Assembly (NCBI GenBank): GCA_017562135.1
Contig: QEYB01001208.1
Location: forward strand, 558,001 to 622,000
Length of the DNA stretch: 64,000 nucleotides
Direction: 5' to 3'
Source: Dipylidium caninum
Taxonomy: Eukaryota > Platyhelminthes > Cestoda > Cyclophyllidea > Dipylidiidae
In this document: positions 49,001 through 59,569 of the stretch, piece after piece
How positions within the stretch are numbered: the first letter of the stretch is position 1
Layout of the letters: every line of letters begins with the position of its first letter
Translations under genes and position numbers: made by a program
The notes under the pieces: model-generated
Told to the model about the DNA's origin: nothing
Seen by the model: the letters and a program-made list of their open reading frames with translations, nothing else
Databases searched by the model: none

Positions 49001-52000
49001 AGGACGCCGGTTTTTAATTTCCGTGGCATTCACAGGCGAACTGGCAGGGCTGACCGAAGTGCATGAACCTACGTTGACCCGTGGGGTAATGGACAAATCG
49101 TGACCTGCCGCAAACCTCATCGTCGCAGCGCAGAAGACATACTTATGCTAAGGCAGCAAAACCACTTACTGTCGCCTTCCGGACCGCACAACTTGTCGGC
49201 CATTCCGCGAGTTCCTGAGGACTGACGGAAGGGACACCGCCAGTTCTGTTGAGGCGGACGACTGGACTCACCGCCTCATGCCAATCGCTTAGCTCAACGG
49301 GAAGTCCGACAGTAGACAGACTCGAGGGTCGGATGTTGTCGAGCAAAGTCCTCGTCGCAGTTAGATGAGAAATTTTGGGCGCCAATGTCACCGTCGTCCT
49401 CTCTCACGACATACCTTCTGCGCCCCTGTTCGCTCCGAAAGCGCCATTCCTCCTCGCTACTGAAGGCGAAAGTGTATTCACATAGTCCAACTTAATGATT
49501 TAGGCCTAAAGCTAAGGAAACAGGCTCTCCACTGCAGAACCCCTCTTCACGAAAAGATCAGTACGCTCGGCTGATATGGTTCACTGGGCACTTAGTGGAA
49601 CCTCGCCCAGGCAGGGGCGGAGCTTTACGTGGTGAGACTCCTGGAAGGGTGACGGATGCTTTGACAGAGAGTTACTCACAGCCGAGGCCTTTGGTACAGA
49701 ATTTGAGTGAAACAAAAAAGTTGCCTTGCCGAAAACTTCGGCTTTTGCACCTACATCGCATCTCATTAGAAATCGTAATTGCCGCGTACTTTGTAGCAAC
49801 TATTTTCGGCGCGAAGCCTGTCTCCTTGCTCACCCACGTAAGTGCCACTCATCGTCAAAAGTGCATCTGCAAGCACTGACGGTCTCCCTCTCCTCGCGGC
49901 AGGAATACGCTGAACTGAGAGGAGAAAACTAGTTTAGCGCAGAACAACGTGCTTCCGGTGAAGGAACACAGAGGGGCGAGCACACAACTGCCCTCTTGCG
50001 CTTCTATTAAAGGAAAGGCAATCGAAGTGTCGCCGAAAGCAGGAGATTGTAGCAAAGGCGGTGAGGGCTGAGAACTTAATTAAATGGCAGATCTGACGCG
50101 CTTTTCTTGCTAGAAGAAAGCGCCTTTGCAACTCCAATGGCCATTCCGGTGGCACTTGATTGTAGTTGACCATTAAATCATCCGATGTCTCAGTTTCAAA
50201 GTAGATGATCGCGGAGAGGACACGTGGCTCACTCGCTTACGACTTCGTCCCCCAGGCTCTTGGACTAGGCGCAGGGGCTAAATCTGTCATTTCCACTTTA
50301 ATGACCGCTTTTGGGGTGCGCGGTGCGCTGTCGAACCCTGCTAATAAACCTGTCCCACCGGAGCTCCCTTGCAGCCCCACCTAAACGCCCCACATTCATT
50401 CCAATGCTGATTATGAGGTTAAAAGGCAAGCAATTGTGACTGCATCAGCAGATGTGTGCCAACCTCGAGGGCCTATGGGCCGCGAGGGGATGGAGGGGAC
50501 GAGGGGCACGATGGGGAACGGCGGTGGCTCCGATTACCCTCATGCTCCATTTCCTCAACTCTGGCACGACTGGCCCAACGCCGTGATTTCGAGTGTCGCA
50601 GCCGTCATCTTACCGACTTTGCATTTGCCGAGTCGAGCATTCTGATGTCGACCTCGCCGCAGCAGCTGGCGGGCGCGAACTGAGGCTGCCGCTGAAGTGG
50701 ACGAAATGCACAGAAAATGGGACTTCATGCGATGGCCCAAAATGCATCCTTTCTGAGGAGGAAGTAAGCACTTTCCTTTACTCAAGGCCCTAGCGAGTAT
50801 TTGATTACAGAGGCGATTTCACCAAACACAAGTTAACATTTTACAAGCCACTACACAGTGGCACGCAGTCGTGGAAGCATAATTTGCCCTCAATGTTCGT
50901 TCCTTCATGAGATGCTTAGGTAGAGACGGATGCTCGGAAGGTCATTTGCCTGGTGGACGTCGAGGGGTCCACCTAACGAGCGCTGCAGATCGGAGGGCGC
51001 GGATACGCAACGGCCGTAGGTGCAAGATGCTGCTGAGCCCTACACGTGGCTTGGCGTCAGGGTGTTCTCTCGAAGCAACTGAACCGCTTTTGTCCTGTGC
51101 AATCTCGTCTGCTGTTGGCCACTTTCTCACTCAGGCGCCCTCGGCAAAGAGCTAGCTGCAGTCCGGCAGCGCTGGCAAACCCGTTCTCTTGGCAAAACCG
51201 ACGAGACGGTGAGAGATATTTGCGCGAGAGGCTATTGTTCTCCACCATTTCAGATAATATGAAAGACAAAACGATAATGAAGAAGACGGTGGCGTGATTG
51301 CAGTCAATTTGAACGCAAATAGGTGAAATAATCTCCCACTCGTTCATGCTGGGTGGTCCCGCCAAACCGCGTTTTTGGGATTTCAAGGCCGCAAAGTGGC
51401 TGTGGCACAGGGCCGTTTGGCACGAAAACGGCTTGTGGCGTTTGCCACTGGCGAACCTATTGAGGCACTCCGATCTCGCAGGTGTGCGGCCTCTGCTTGC
51501 TGACTTCCAGCGGAAGACGTCTAAATGAAAAATGGAGGTGGCATTTCCCCCTGGCTCCACACCGCAAAGTGTCCTGTACTGAGCCAGCTCTTCCAAGTGG
51601 TGCTACTCTCGAGAAAGAAGTTGTATGTTTGTTCGAAAAGTGACGGAGCATTTGTGAGGCCGAACAGCCCTTTAATTCAAGTTATTGGGGCCGAATAAAC
51701 ACGAGAATTTTGTAATGTCGCGCAGAGGCTTCTCCGTAAAGGGAAGCGAGCATCTGCGGCACTCTGCATTCCACTTAACGAGGCATTTCTCAACACGCAG
51801 GAGATGCACATGCTACGCCTTAAATTTACTTCAACACTGCGGAGGCGCACTTGACTTAAAGAGGCGGGCTGGAGCCGCTGCTCACCGTCCCAAATGTTTA
51901 CATGCAGTAGGCCTATTCCCATCGGACGTTTGGTCATTTCGACCGAGCGATCGTATGGCGATGATTCCGCCAGGGAGGTTGGCTTAAGAGGGGCTTCTGT

Positions 52001-53655
52001 GGCTACCGCGGACAATCCCAGTCTGACGCATCAACTTCTCAGGAAGTGTTGAAAACGGAATTGGAGGAGGTGCTCTCTTTAGAAGTAAGTTATGCAGCTC
52101 GTAGGAGGCACACAAGGACTCACGTCGTGGCAGTCGTGTTGGGCCTTCGTGGCAAGTGCGGAAGTGGGGTATTCTGCGTCGGAAAGAGAGCACTTCGTCT
52201 CACTCTTACGATGGCCTCAATGACTGTCTCTTCATGAAATGTGCTACAACTGATCCTATTTGTTAGAACAAATGAAGAATCAGCCTAAATAAGGCAGAGA
52301 GATTGTTAGAGACTCGAAACAAAGTGATAACTCCGTTTGCGGAAGTTGTCTTAGGTCCTTCCTTAGGAGACAGTGATAATACAGGCCAGCGGACTGCGTT
52401 TAATTATTCAGGGGACAACCGATTCAAAATAACCCTTCTTTAAGCGGTCATAAAGGGCCAGAGCAATTGAGACGCCGGACGGAGATGCGGTTTGAAACGG
52501 GCAGAATGAAGGACGTCAGGGACGTTTGATTTGCACGAGAAGACTTCGTTTCCACTCGGTGACTCAACTCTAAGGCCGTAAGTGACCGCAGTAAATGCAG
52601 AATGAGAAGAAGCAATAAAAACACACGCGTAATGATGCAAAGTGAGTGGAGAATATCGAAAAGCCCAGCTCAGCGGCGAAAACACCCCTCTTGCTGGCAG
52701 TCCAGGGGGTCGGGGAAAAGCGGAGGCGCGGGGGACTCGGCTGCCCTGCCTCGAGCCAGGGGACGGTCCCAGTCCGCCATCGCCGCCACCACCGCCGCCG
52801 CCGTCTGGCTACACCGCACGGCGGAAGGAGACATTCAAAGGAAACCGTTGTCTATTTATAAAGGCGAGACGGAGGAAACAACACGCGAACGCGCGAGGCC
52901 GAGCAGGAACGAAGCAACACCTCTGATCCCTGCCCCGTGGCAGAGGCCAGGGCGTTTGCACTGGCACGCAGCGTCACCACTCGGTGCTATTCGACTCTGC
53001 TGGGCTTTTTTGCTTTATTCCTCCTCCCTCCGCACGGCATCGGCTGCGAGTTTGGGCGCGAACAAAGGGACAAACTGTATTGTGACAGCATTACCCTGGG
53101 ATGCTCGTATTCTCGGTTACCAAATTACCTCGCTTCGTTCAAATAAACGTCTTGCTAACCGAAGCTTTTCGGACACCTTTCTAAGTCGGCTTTATACGGG
53201 GAAGATCGCTTTTCCAGAAATGCTGTTAAATTTTTCTTCCAGAGAACATGGCTGAAACAATGAGCGCCACGGGCTTTGTGCCGGTCCTTGGACAAAAATA
53301 CTCATTCCGCCCATATCTAGGTAGTCAGGAGGAGATTCTCTATGCAAATTTGTGTCCTCAACTCATCGAAATGAACATAAGTTTCCATGTGCAGGTTGAT
53401 GTGGCGAATGCATGTAGTTAGAGCGTCATGACGATGCTCGCCTGTGTGAAGGAATGCCGAGAGGTGCTGCAACGCCCGCGGATGGCGCTTATTTTGCTGG
53501 TGCGTACCACTGGCATCCGTTCCTTCTTGGCTTTGCGACACCCCGCAGATACACGATTGCGTCTCCCCACGGGCCACAATGCCCTTCTTCCCTCGCCCGG
53601 CCTGCCAGGCGCGCAGGCGCCGACTCGTTGGCCTTCGCCTCGTGTTGTGTTTCTG
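43087..53655. other. Gene-poor, GC-richer region after 14-3-3
   Basis: About 10.6 kb with no protein family, tRNA or snRNA that I recognise. Composition becomes visibly richer in G and C than in the preceding cluster, so long open frames occur on both strands by chance (for example 47567-48013 plus, 51057-51596 minus, 52602-53255 plus). None shows a domain, a conserved motif or micro-intron joints. Undetected repeats or noncoding RNA genes are possible. Confidence 0.5.
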
Positions 53656-53814
53656 CACCACACCACACCACACCACACCACACCACACCACACCACACCA
53701 CACCACACCACACCACACCACACCACACCACACCACACCACCACACCACACCACACCACACCACACCACACACACCACACCACACCACACCACACCACAC
53801 TACACCACACCACC
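53656..53814. repeat. Pentanucleotide (ACACC)n microsatellite
   Basis: About 160 bases of nearly pure ACACC units (GGTGT on the other strand) with a few register slips near 53740, 53770 and 53800. The open frames that cross it in five frames (Thr-Pro-His or Cys-Gly-Val-Val-Trp repeats) are artefacts of the repeat. Confidence 0.97.
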
Positions 53815-54476
53815 TGCCCTCTGCTGACCACTACAATCCATAAAATTGCGCTGCGCCCTAGCAGGTTACCCTCTCTGCCCATGTCCTGGTGCCCTGGTTA
53901 AAGATGTGAAATTTCGTGCAAAAGGATGGTGCTGTAGTGTTGCCCAAGTTTATCGGAACCTGCCCCCTTTCCACCTTATTGTCAGTCGCCACGGAAATCT
54001 GGACTATCTCTGCAATGGTGAGACGCGATTGAAGGAAGAACTAAGGGATGCCATGGTAAAAAGCCGGTCGTCTGCGAACGGATTACTTGGGACAGTTCAG
54101 TCGGCTCTTAGGTGGTCGCCTTAGGCTTGACACTCAGACTCTCGGGGGCGCGTGCTGCCCTGCTCCTTAACATCTTCACAGGATTTAGGGAGTTTCATCC
54201 ACAGGGCCTATGGCCCACAGTTGTAGGAAAGGTTACTTGAACTAGTAGCCGATGGGGGAAAACCCATGGGTTGACCGCAGAACCAGCGACGATGACTGAC
54301 TCGTGGGAACAGATGGGAAACATTTCACGACGTGAACATTGGTGGGTCGAGGGAAGATATCAAAGTGAGCTAGTTGCCGGTCTCATTCTACGGAAACCCA
54401 GTTGAACGCGACTGGACGCCCATTCCACGAGGCGATTTCCCTCCGCGCCTTGCTTCAGCCACCCGCCAGGTAAATC

Positions 54477-54503
54477 CTGGTGCGCACCCGCCGTGCGCAC
54501 CAG
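54477..54503. repeat. Perfect inverted repeat, 11-bp arms, 5-base loop
   Basis: CTGGTGCGCAC and its exact reverse complement GTGCGCACCAG flank the loop CCGCC. Could form a stable hairpin or be a palindromic protein site; function unknown. Confidence 0.9.
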
Positions 54504-56497
54504 ACGGTGTGGGTCGTTAAAGTTTGCCTGGAATGTGCATTGTCATTTTGCTGTATCCCATTGACTAGGACGCGGATTTTATTGTAGTCTGGACCCGACT
54601 CTAATTACGTGAAGAGACAGGAAACGCTGTTCCACTGCTGCTGCCCTAGAGGGTGGGCGAGTGTTCACATGTAACAGCTGTCTGAATCTGCTAATAACGC
54701 GGTTCGCCTTCATGCGGCCTGACGGAGAGAGAACACAAATTTGCCACTTGAATGTGGTCGAGGTGGGCAATTTCGTTGGGAGACTGCCTGCCTTGGTAGC
54801 GCTGGAGGCGGAGGGTGAGGGCAGCCTCGAATGGAACTCCTCCAGCGTCATTCATTGAACGTTCGCCCCCGCTTCGTGCATTCAAACGCTTTAGTTAAAC
54901 GGCGCACTAGAATAATAGCCCAGTTGGGGAGTTGGGAAAGCAGTGTCAGTGTGGAAGTGGCTTCTTCGCCCTACTGACAATTTACATGTGACACTCACTC
55001 CTCACTTAATGCCCATGGTGTTCGTAGAAGACTTTTATCAACACTGAGAATCCACTCCCTCGCGATTAATGACATTTTTCCCCCGTTTTGAGACAGGTCC
55101 TTACTTTCTACCTCAAACCAAGTGAACGCCCTCGGTGTGCCACGCCCCAAATCCCTCCAGACGGCTTGTCGTCTGATCTCCTCCCTCAGCGGAGGGTACG
55201 ATGAACCGCGTGCAGAATTACAAGGTTATTCCAGGTCGGGACGGGGCTACGTAGCCGTTATGTGGTGTGAAGTCGCTCCTCGTGTGGAAGTATAATACAC
55301 GGCAAACGGTTAGCGCACCATTAAAAGACCGTCAGACCGTCAGATCCCATTTCAATCATAATTTTCCGGGTCTTCTCATATCACTCTTATCTCACAGGGA
55401 CCTCCGCCGTGAAACGCATGGCCGGTTGGCCACCGGCGAGACGTATACTTCTGCAGCATTCCCCTGAAAGACCATCGGAAGTAGTTAAACGAGTCTCTCC
55501 CACACTGAATGGTGCTAAGAGTTCGACTAGAGTTGATATTTTCGACGCGGCCATAAATACGGCGTACTTACGACACTGTGGGGCTGCTGACATTGAGGTG
55601 CAGCGACGCTACGACTCGCCTCGCACTCTCCTCAGACTTTACGGACTCTGCGCCCCTTTGGCTTTGTCCGTGCCTAAATGATAGTGGCAGCAGCGCATTT
55701 GTTCTACAATGGTGATTATGAGGGAGCACCATACACTCCCAGCTGTGTGCAATCAAGTGCCATAAAGAGCGTTTTTGACGATGCTTCCATCTACGGAGCG
55801 ATAAATTTGTCAGTGGCAGAGATGAGGAAGATTTCCCCCCTTCCGTAATGGGGCTTCATGTGGCCTTGGACTGTTTCGACGTTTCCACTGTCTATTTTCA
55901 CCGCCAGAATGCCGAGTTTCTGTCGGAGTGATTTTCTACCGCCATGGTCTCCGTGAAACACGATCAGAGCTTTCGTGGTGCTCGCAACATGGGAGTCTGA
56001 GGGCAGGGAACTGGCGGGTGGCAGTCGTAATTTCCGACACTTGTTTATTAACGTGAATTTGGCAAGACTTTCTCACCAACCTCCTTTGCTGTTGGGCGCG
56101 CCGTCTGTGGGCAGACTACTGACAGTCATGGTGGCAACCACTTTTACGAAGACCGAATGCCTTCTACCTCGAAAATGTGAGGAAGTGAAATGAATGAGGC
56201 GCGAAGGTAGGGACAGTAGCCAGTCTTCCCAAATGTCCGACTTCATCGGATGGAAGTGGACAGTGCGGAAGTTGCCAAACTGTTTCACGTCGTTCGATGT
56301 GAATTACAGTTGCACAGGAGACTTGCATCCTCCACCGACGGCATCTCGAAAGAGTTGGAGCAGAGAAGCAAATTGTTGTCAAAATCTCCTTGGAACAGAT
56401 AAAGTGCGTCCTTCATGCTAATTATTCATGATATTCCCGCGCTCCAGCTGCTACACACGCAATCGCACAGGACTTCCATTCGCACAACATTGCGACC

Positions 56498-56549
56498 AGG
56501 AGGAGGAGGAGGAGGAGGAGGAGGAGTGTGAGGAGAGTGAGGAGGAGTG
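56498..56549. repeat. Trinucleotide (AGG)n tract
   Basis: About ten clean AGG units followed by interrupted copies (GTGTGAGGAGAGTGAGG). It gives Pro- or Ser-runs in minus-strand frames, which are not evidence of a protein. Confidence 0.9.
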
Positions 56550-58590
56550 AAGGCACAAACTCGTTGATTGTAGCTGCTGCATGATGAGGAATTTATGTTG
56601 ATATTTTGGTTGCTTGCCCCCACTAATGGAAATGGGGAAAAGTGGATTTCCTCGAGTAACCAAGAAGACAGCTCTAACACGTTTAAATGTCATTTGCGAT
56701 GGAGTGTATCGATGTCTTCGGAAAGGGCTAATAACGAGGCATATAATGATAATTCGTTAAAAGGCATTATTTGGCCCAAATTCTCTTGCTTTTTATTACA
56801 CCTTACTGAATATGAACAGTTTCCGTCAAGAGGCAAAAGGGGAGACGAGCCATCGCGCTGAGGGCTGTAGAAGTGGGTTGGATTCAGGGGAAATTGTAAG
56901 GCTTCATGGACTAACCACACCACCTCTTCCGCCTTTTGCCCTAAGAAATCATTGCACCGCAATAAATTAGCAGATATTGAAGCCGAGGCAGGACGTGGCA
57001 TTCCATTCTGCGAGCCCTTTTGCACGCCTCGACAACAACCGCCGCAGCGCTGGGCCGTGCAGGCCCCACCACCGACTCGAGGACTGTTGGTCGGGGTGAT
57101 AGGCGCGCGGAAATGGTGGGGGCGAGTGCATCCGCCGAAGACGAGGTGCGTGGGATAAGCTTGACTTTATTTGCTTTGATCCACTGATGGGGTCATCAAG
57201 AAGTTTGTATGCTTTAGGAATCACGACATTGCAGTTGAGTCCATTGAAGAAGTTTATCGGTAGATGTAGTTCCAGCCAAAAAGCAAGAGTATCTCCAAAG
57301 TCGAGGGAGGAGAATGCACACCGAGCGTCAAGCAAGTCCTGTAAAATGCCTCAACGTCGGCAGAAGCATATAGAAGAGATCGGCCTTTTAAATAAAATCG
57401 GTCTCTTACATGAGGAAAGTGAAGTATTTTTATCATGCACAAATCTCCTCCTCCTCCTTTCCCATTTGGTCGATGTTCCTTTATCGACGATGTCATAGCC
57501 GATTGGCGTCCAACAGGCTACATGGAACCAAGTTGTGGGGTAGAACTCGTCCCTCCAGAGTGAAAATAATTGTCTCACGCCTTCGCCCGAGGGTTTGAGG
57601 CGGGACGAGCGTAGGGCGCTCGGTGGATGCACGCGCCTCAAGCAGCGACTGACCACACTGTCCTTGTTCTCCGCGCGCCCGTCGCCCTCAGCTTGCCCCC
57701 ACTGCGAAATTCCCATCTGTACAGGGACGAGATTATCTCGGCTCGCGGCATTAAGGACCTGCGCGAGACTCCGCGACTTAGTAGCCCTGTTAAAATGCCC
57801 AACTTAATTATTAAGAATGTCCCGCTATTTCAGAGATAGATCCGGAGGAACTTTAACCACTAGGAGCCGTATTTTATTGGCTGAAAGTACACGAGTTGGC
57901 GGGCATGAGCGCAACCCCCTCACGGACTCCAGCCACCGTGCGCTTTTTTTCTTTTCTACGACAAATCGGACTGGTCTTCCGGCACCGACGCTAATGGACG
58001 AAAGCGCCGCAGGAAAAGAAATGGATGCACATTTTCCATTCTTACGCACCTCACATTACCGAAAACAATCTCTGGTCCTAGGGATACACAACATTTCAAT
58101 AGTTGATTACTCTCCGGACTAAATTTAAACTGATATCGGTGAACCCCCCCGCCCCATAGGATTGTGAAGTGGACCACGAGATTATCATCCTCCGAGAAGA
58201 TGTCGTGTTCGCTAATTAGCGAAAAATGGCCCTGCCTGTTTTGCGGAGAGGTAACATGAATATAATTGCGAGTTAACGAGCGGATGCGGGCAGGACATGT
58301 CATTGAGTCGTTGAACAACACTTTGCCAGCAAATGTCGTGTTCGGAGATTACCACACTCGGATCATGTCCATGTGTCAATCTAGCGGTCACTCCTACTCA
58401 TATAAGCGTAATCAAGCGAATGAGGCCACTCCTCAAAGATGGCATGAGGCATCGGAGTAGAATTACGGTGAACAGTGAGGTGAAAGAAACGAACATTAGC
58501 TGCAAACAATGCGTGATATTGCATATTTGTAAGGCACATAATGAAGGGGAAGGCGGGACGGAGAAGAACGCGCAAATGCCCAAATGCGAA

Positions 58591-58616
58591 CCACACATAC
58601 ACACACACACACACAA
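58591..58616. repeat. (CA)n dinucleotide repeat
   Basis: A short CA run with one CATA interruption. Confidence 0.9.
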
Positions 58617-58731
58617 CTGCAATTTCCGTCGTCAACGAAGAAGCAGAATTCTCCCAGAAATAGCCGCGTTGACTGGTGAGGCGGACAGGCCACGCGACCT
58701 GTCTGTGCCACGCAATCGCAACCCGTTCGGC

Positions 58732-58791
58732 CGCACGCACGCACGCACGCACACACGCGCGCACGCAGGCACGGACGCACACGCGCGCAGG
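58732..58791. repeat. (GCAC)n / (GC)(AC) mixed repeat
   Basis: Tetranucleotide GCAC units followed by alternating GC and AC steps. Alternating purine-pyrimidine sequence of this kind can adopt Z-DNA; that is a general property, not shown here. Confidence 0.85.
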
Positions 58792-59254
58792 CATCGGAGG
58801 ATCAGGAGCACGTGTGCGGGTCCCGCCAACATGACTGGCTGCGCGGTCTGCAGCGCGTACATTATACGCGCAAATAGCAGAAGAACACGCAATTCGCCTC
58901 TTCACAGCAGGTCCATTATGGCCACAGCCATCACAGCCACCATCACCGTTACCACCGCGACTGCCACTGTTATTTCGCCCCGATACCGTCTATGCTGACT
59001 AACAGGGTGCGGGTGCCGACTGAGGAAGTGCGCGGAGCTCGGACCGCCTTTAAGCCCGACAATACCACATGGGATTACTCCTGTTAGCATCTGAGCCAAC
59101 CCAAGCCTGCTCCACACCTTCGTCTTCTCCATTTCCCTCCTTTCTTTACTACTCAAGTAGGCATCGCGTCTGAAGGAAGAAGCAAAGCCGAAGGGCAGCC
59201 ACTCGAGTCGGGAGTGAGGCGGGCTGGTGACCTTGACTCTCGTACAGTTCTGAC

Positions 59255-59405
59255 ATGAATCCTGAATCTGTGCTGAGAGCAGGAAAACTATTCCAAACGG
59301 CCTATGGTGGAGATGGTGTGGATTTTATCGATCAGCTCAACTATCAGTACACAGGAGGTCTGATGGTGATTTTCATCGCGATCATCGGCGTTCGGCAGTA
59401 CGTCG
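59255..59405 (+). CDS. Innexin, first coding exon only
   Basis: Encodes the N terminus of an invertebrate gap-junction innexin, 50 codons plus one base, ending at a strong donor (G|GTAAGC, phase 1). Recognition rests on the amphipathic N-terminal helix, DFIDQLNYQYT (family pattern D-F-x-D-x-LNY-x-x-T), a first transmembrane helix (LMVIFIAIIGV) and RQYVG at the exon end, where innexins have KQYVGKPI. The split of the glycine codon is consistent. The next exon should begin with the KPI..CW extracellular loop, but I found no such sequence up to 64000, so the gene continues beyond the window through an intron over 4.5 kb, or this is an orphan copy. Confidence 0.75.
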
Positions 59406-59440
59406 GTAAGCCAAAAATTGCCCACTTTCCTCTCACGCTC

Positions 59441-59569
59441 CGCTCCGCTCCGCTCCGTCCCGTCCGGCCCCGCCACGCCAAGCCCCGCCTCGTTCCGTCC
59501 CGTCCCGTTCCGTCCTGTCCCGTTCCGTTCCGTTCTGTTCCGTTCCGTTCCGTTCCGTTACGTCCCACG
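59441..59569. repeat. CCGTY pentanucleotide minisatellite in the innexin intron
   Basis: Begins 36 bases after the exon donor. Units drift from CCGCT through CCGTC to CCGTT, with internal substitutions, over about 130 bases. Open frames through it (Ser-Val-Pro-Phe-Arg repeats and their complements) are artefacts. Confidence 0.92.

Larger units (their letters stand above)
53815..59254. other. Gene-poor region with simple repeats before the innexin exon
   Basis: No gene that I can support. It includes an 11-bp-arm inverted repeat (54477-54503), a (GGA)n tract (56498-56549), a (CA)n tract and a (GCAC)n tract near 58.6-58.8 kb. Open frames of 60-220 codons on both strands lack recognisable content. 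Confidence 0.5.

Noticed and set aside
51057..51596. 179-codon minus-strand frame
   Set aside because: No recognisable family; frames on the opposite strand are also open.
52602..53255. 217-codon plus-strand frame, the longest in the right part
   Set aside because: Composition-driven Arg/Ala/Pro content, three overlapping plus frames open together, and no motif.
53317..53901. Long Cys-Gly-Val-Val-Trp and Thr-Pro-His repeat proteins
   Set aside because: Translations of the (ACACC)n microsatellite in several frames at once.
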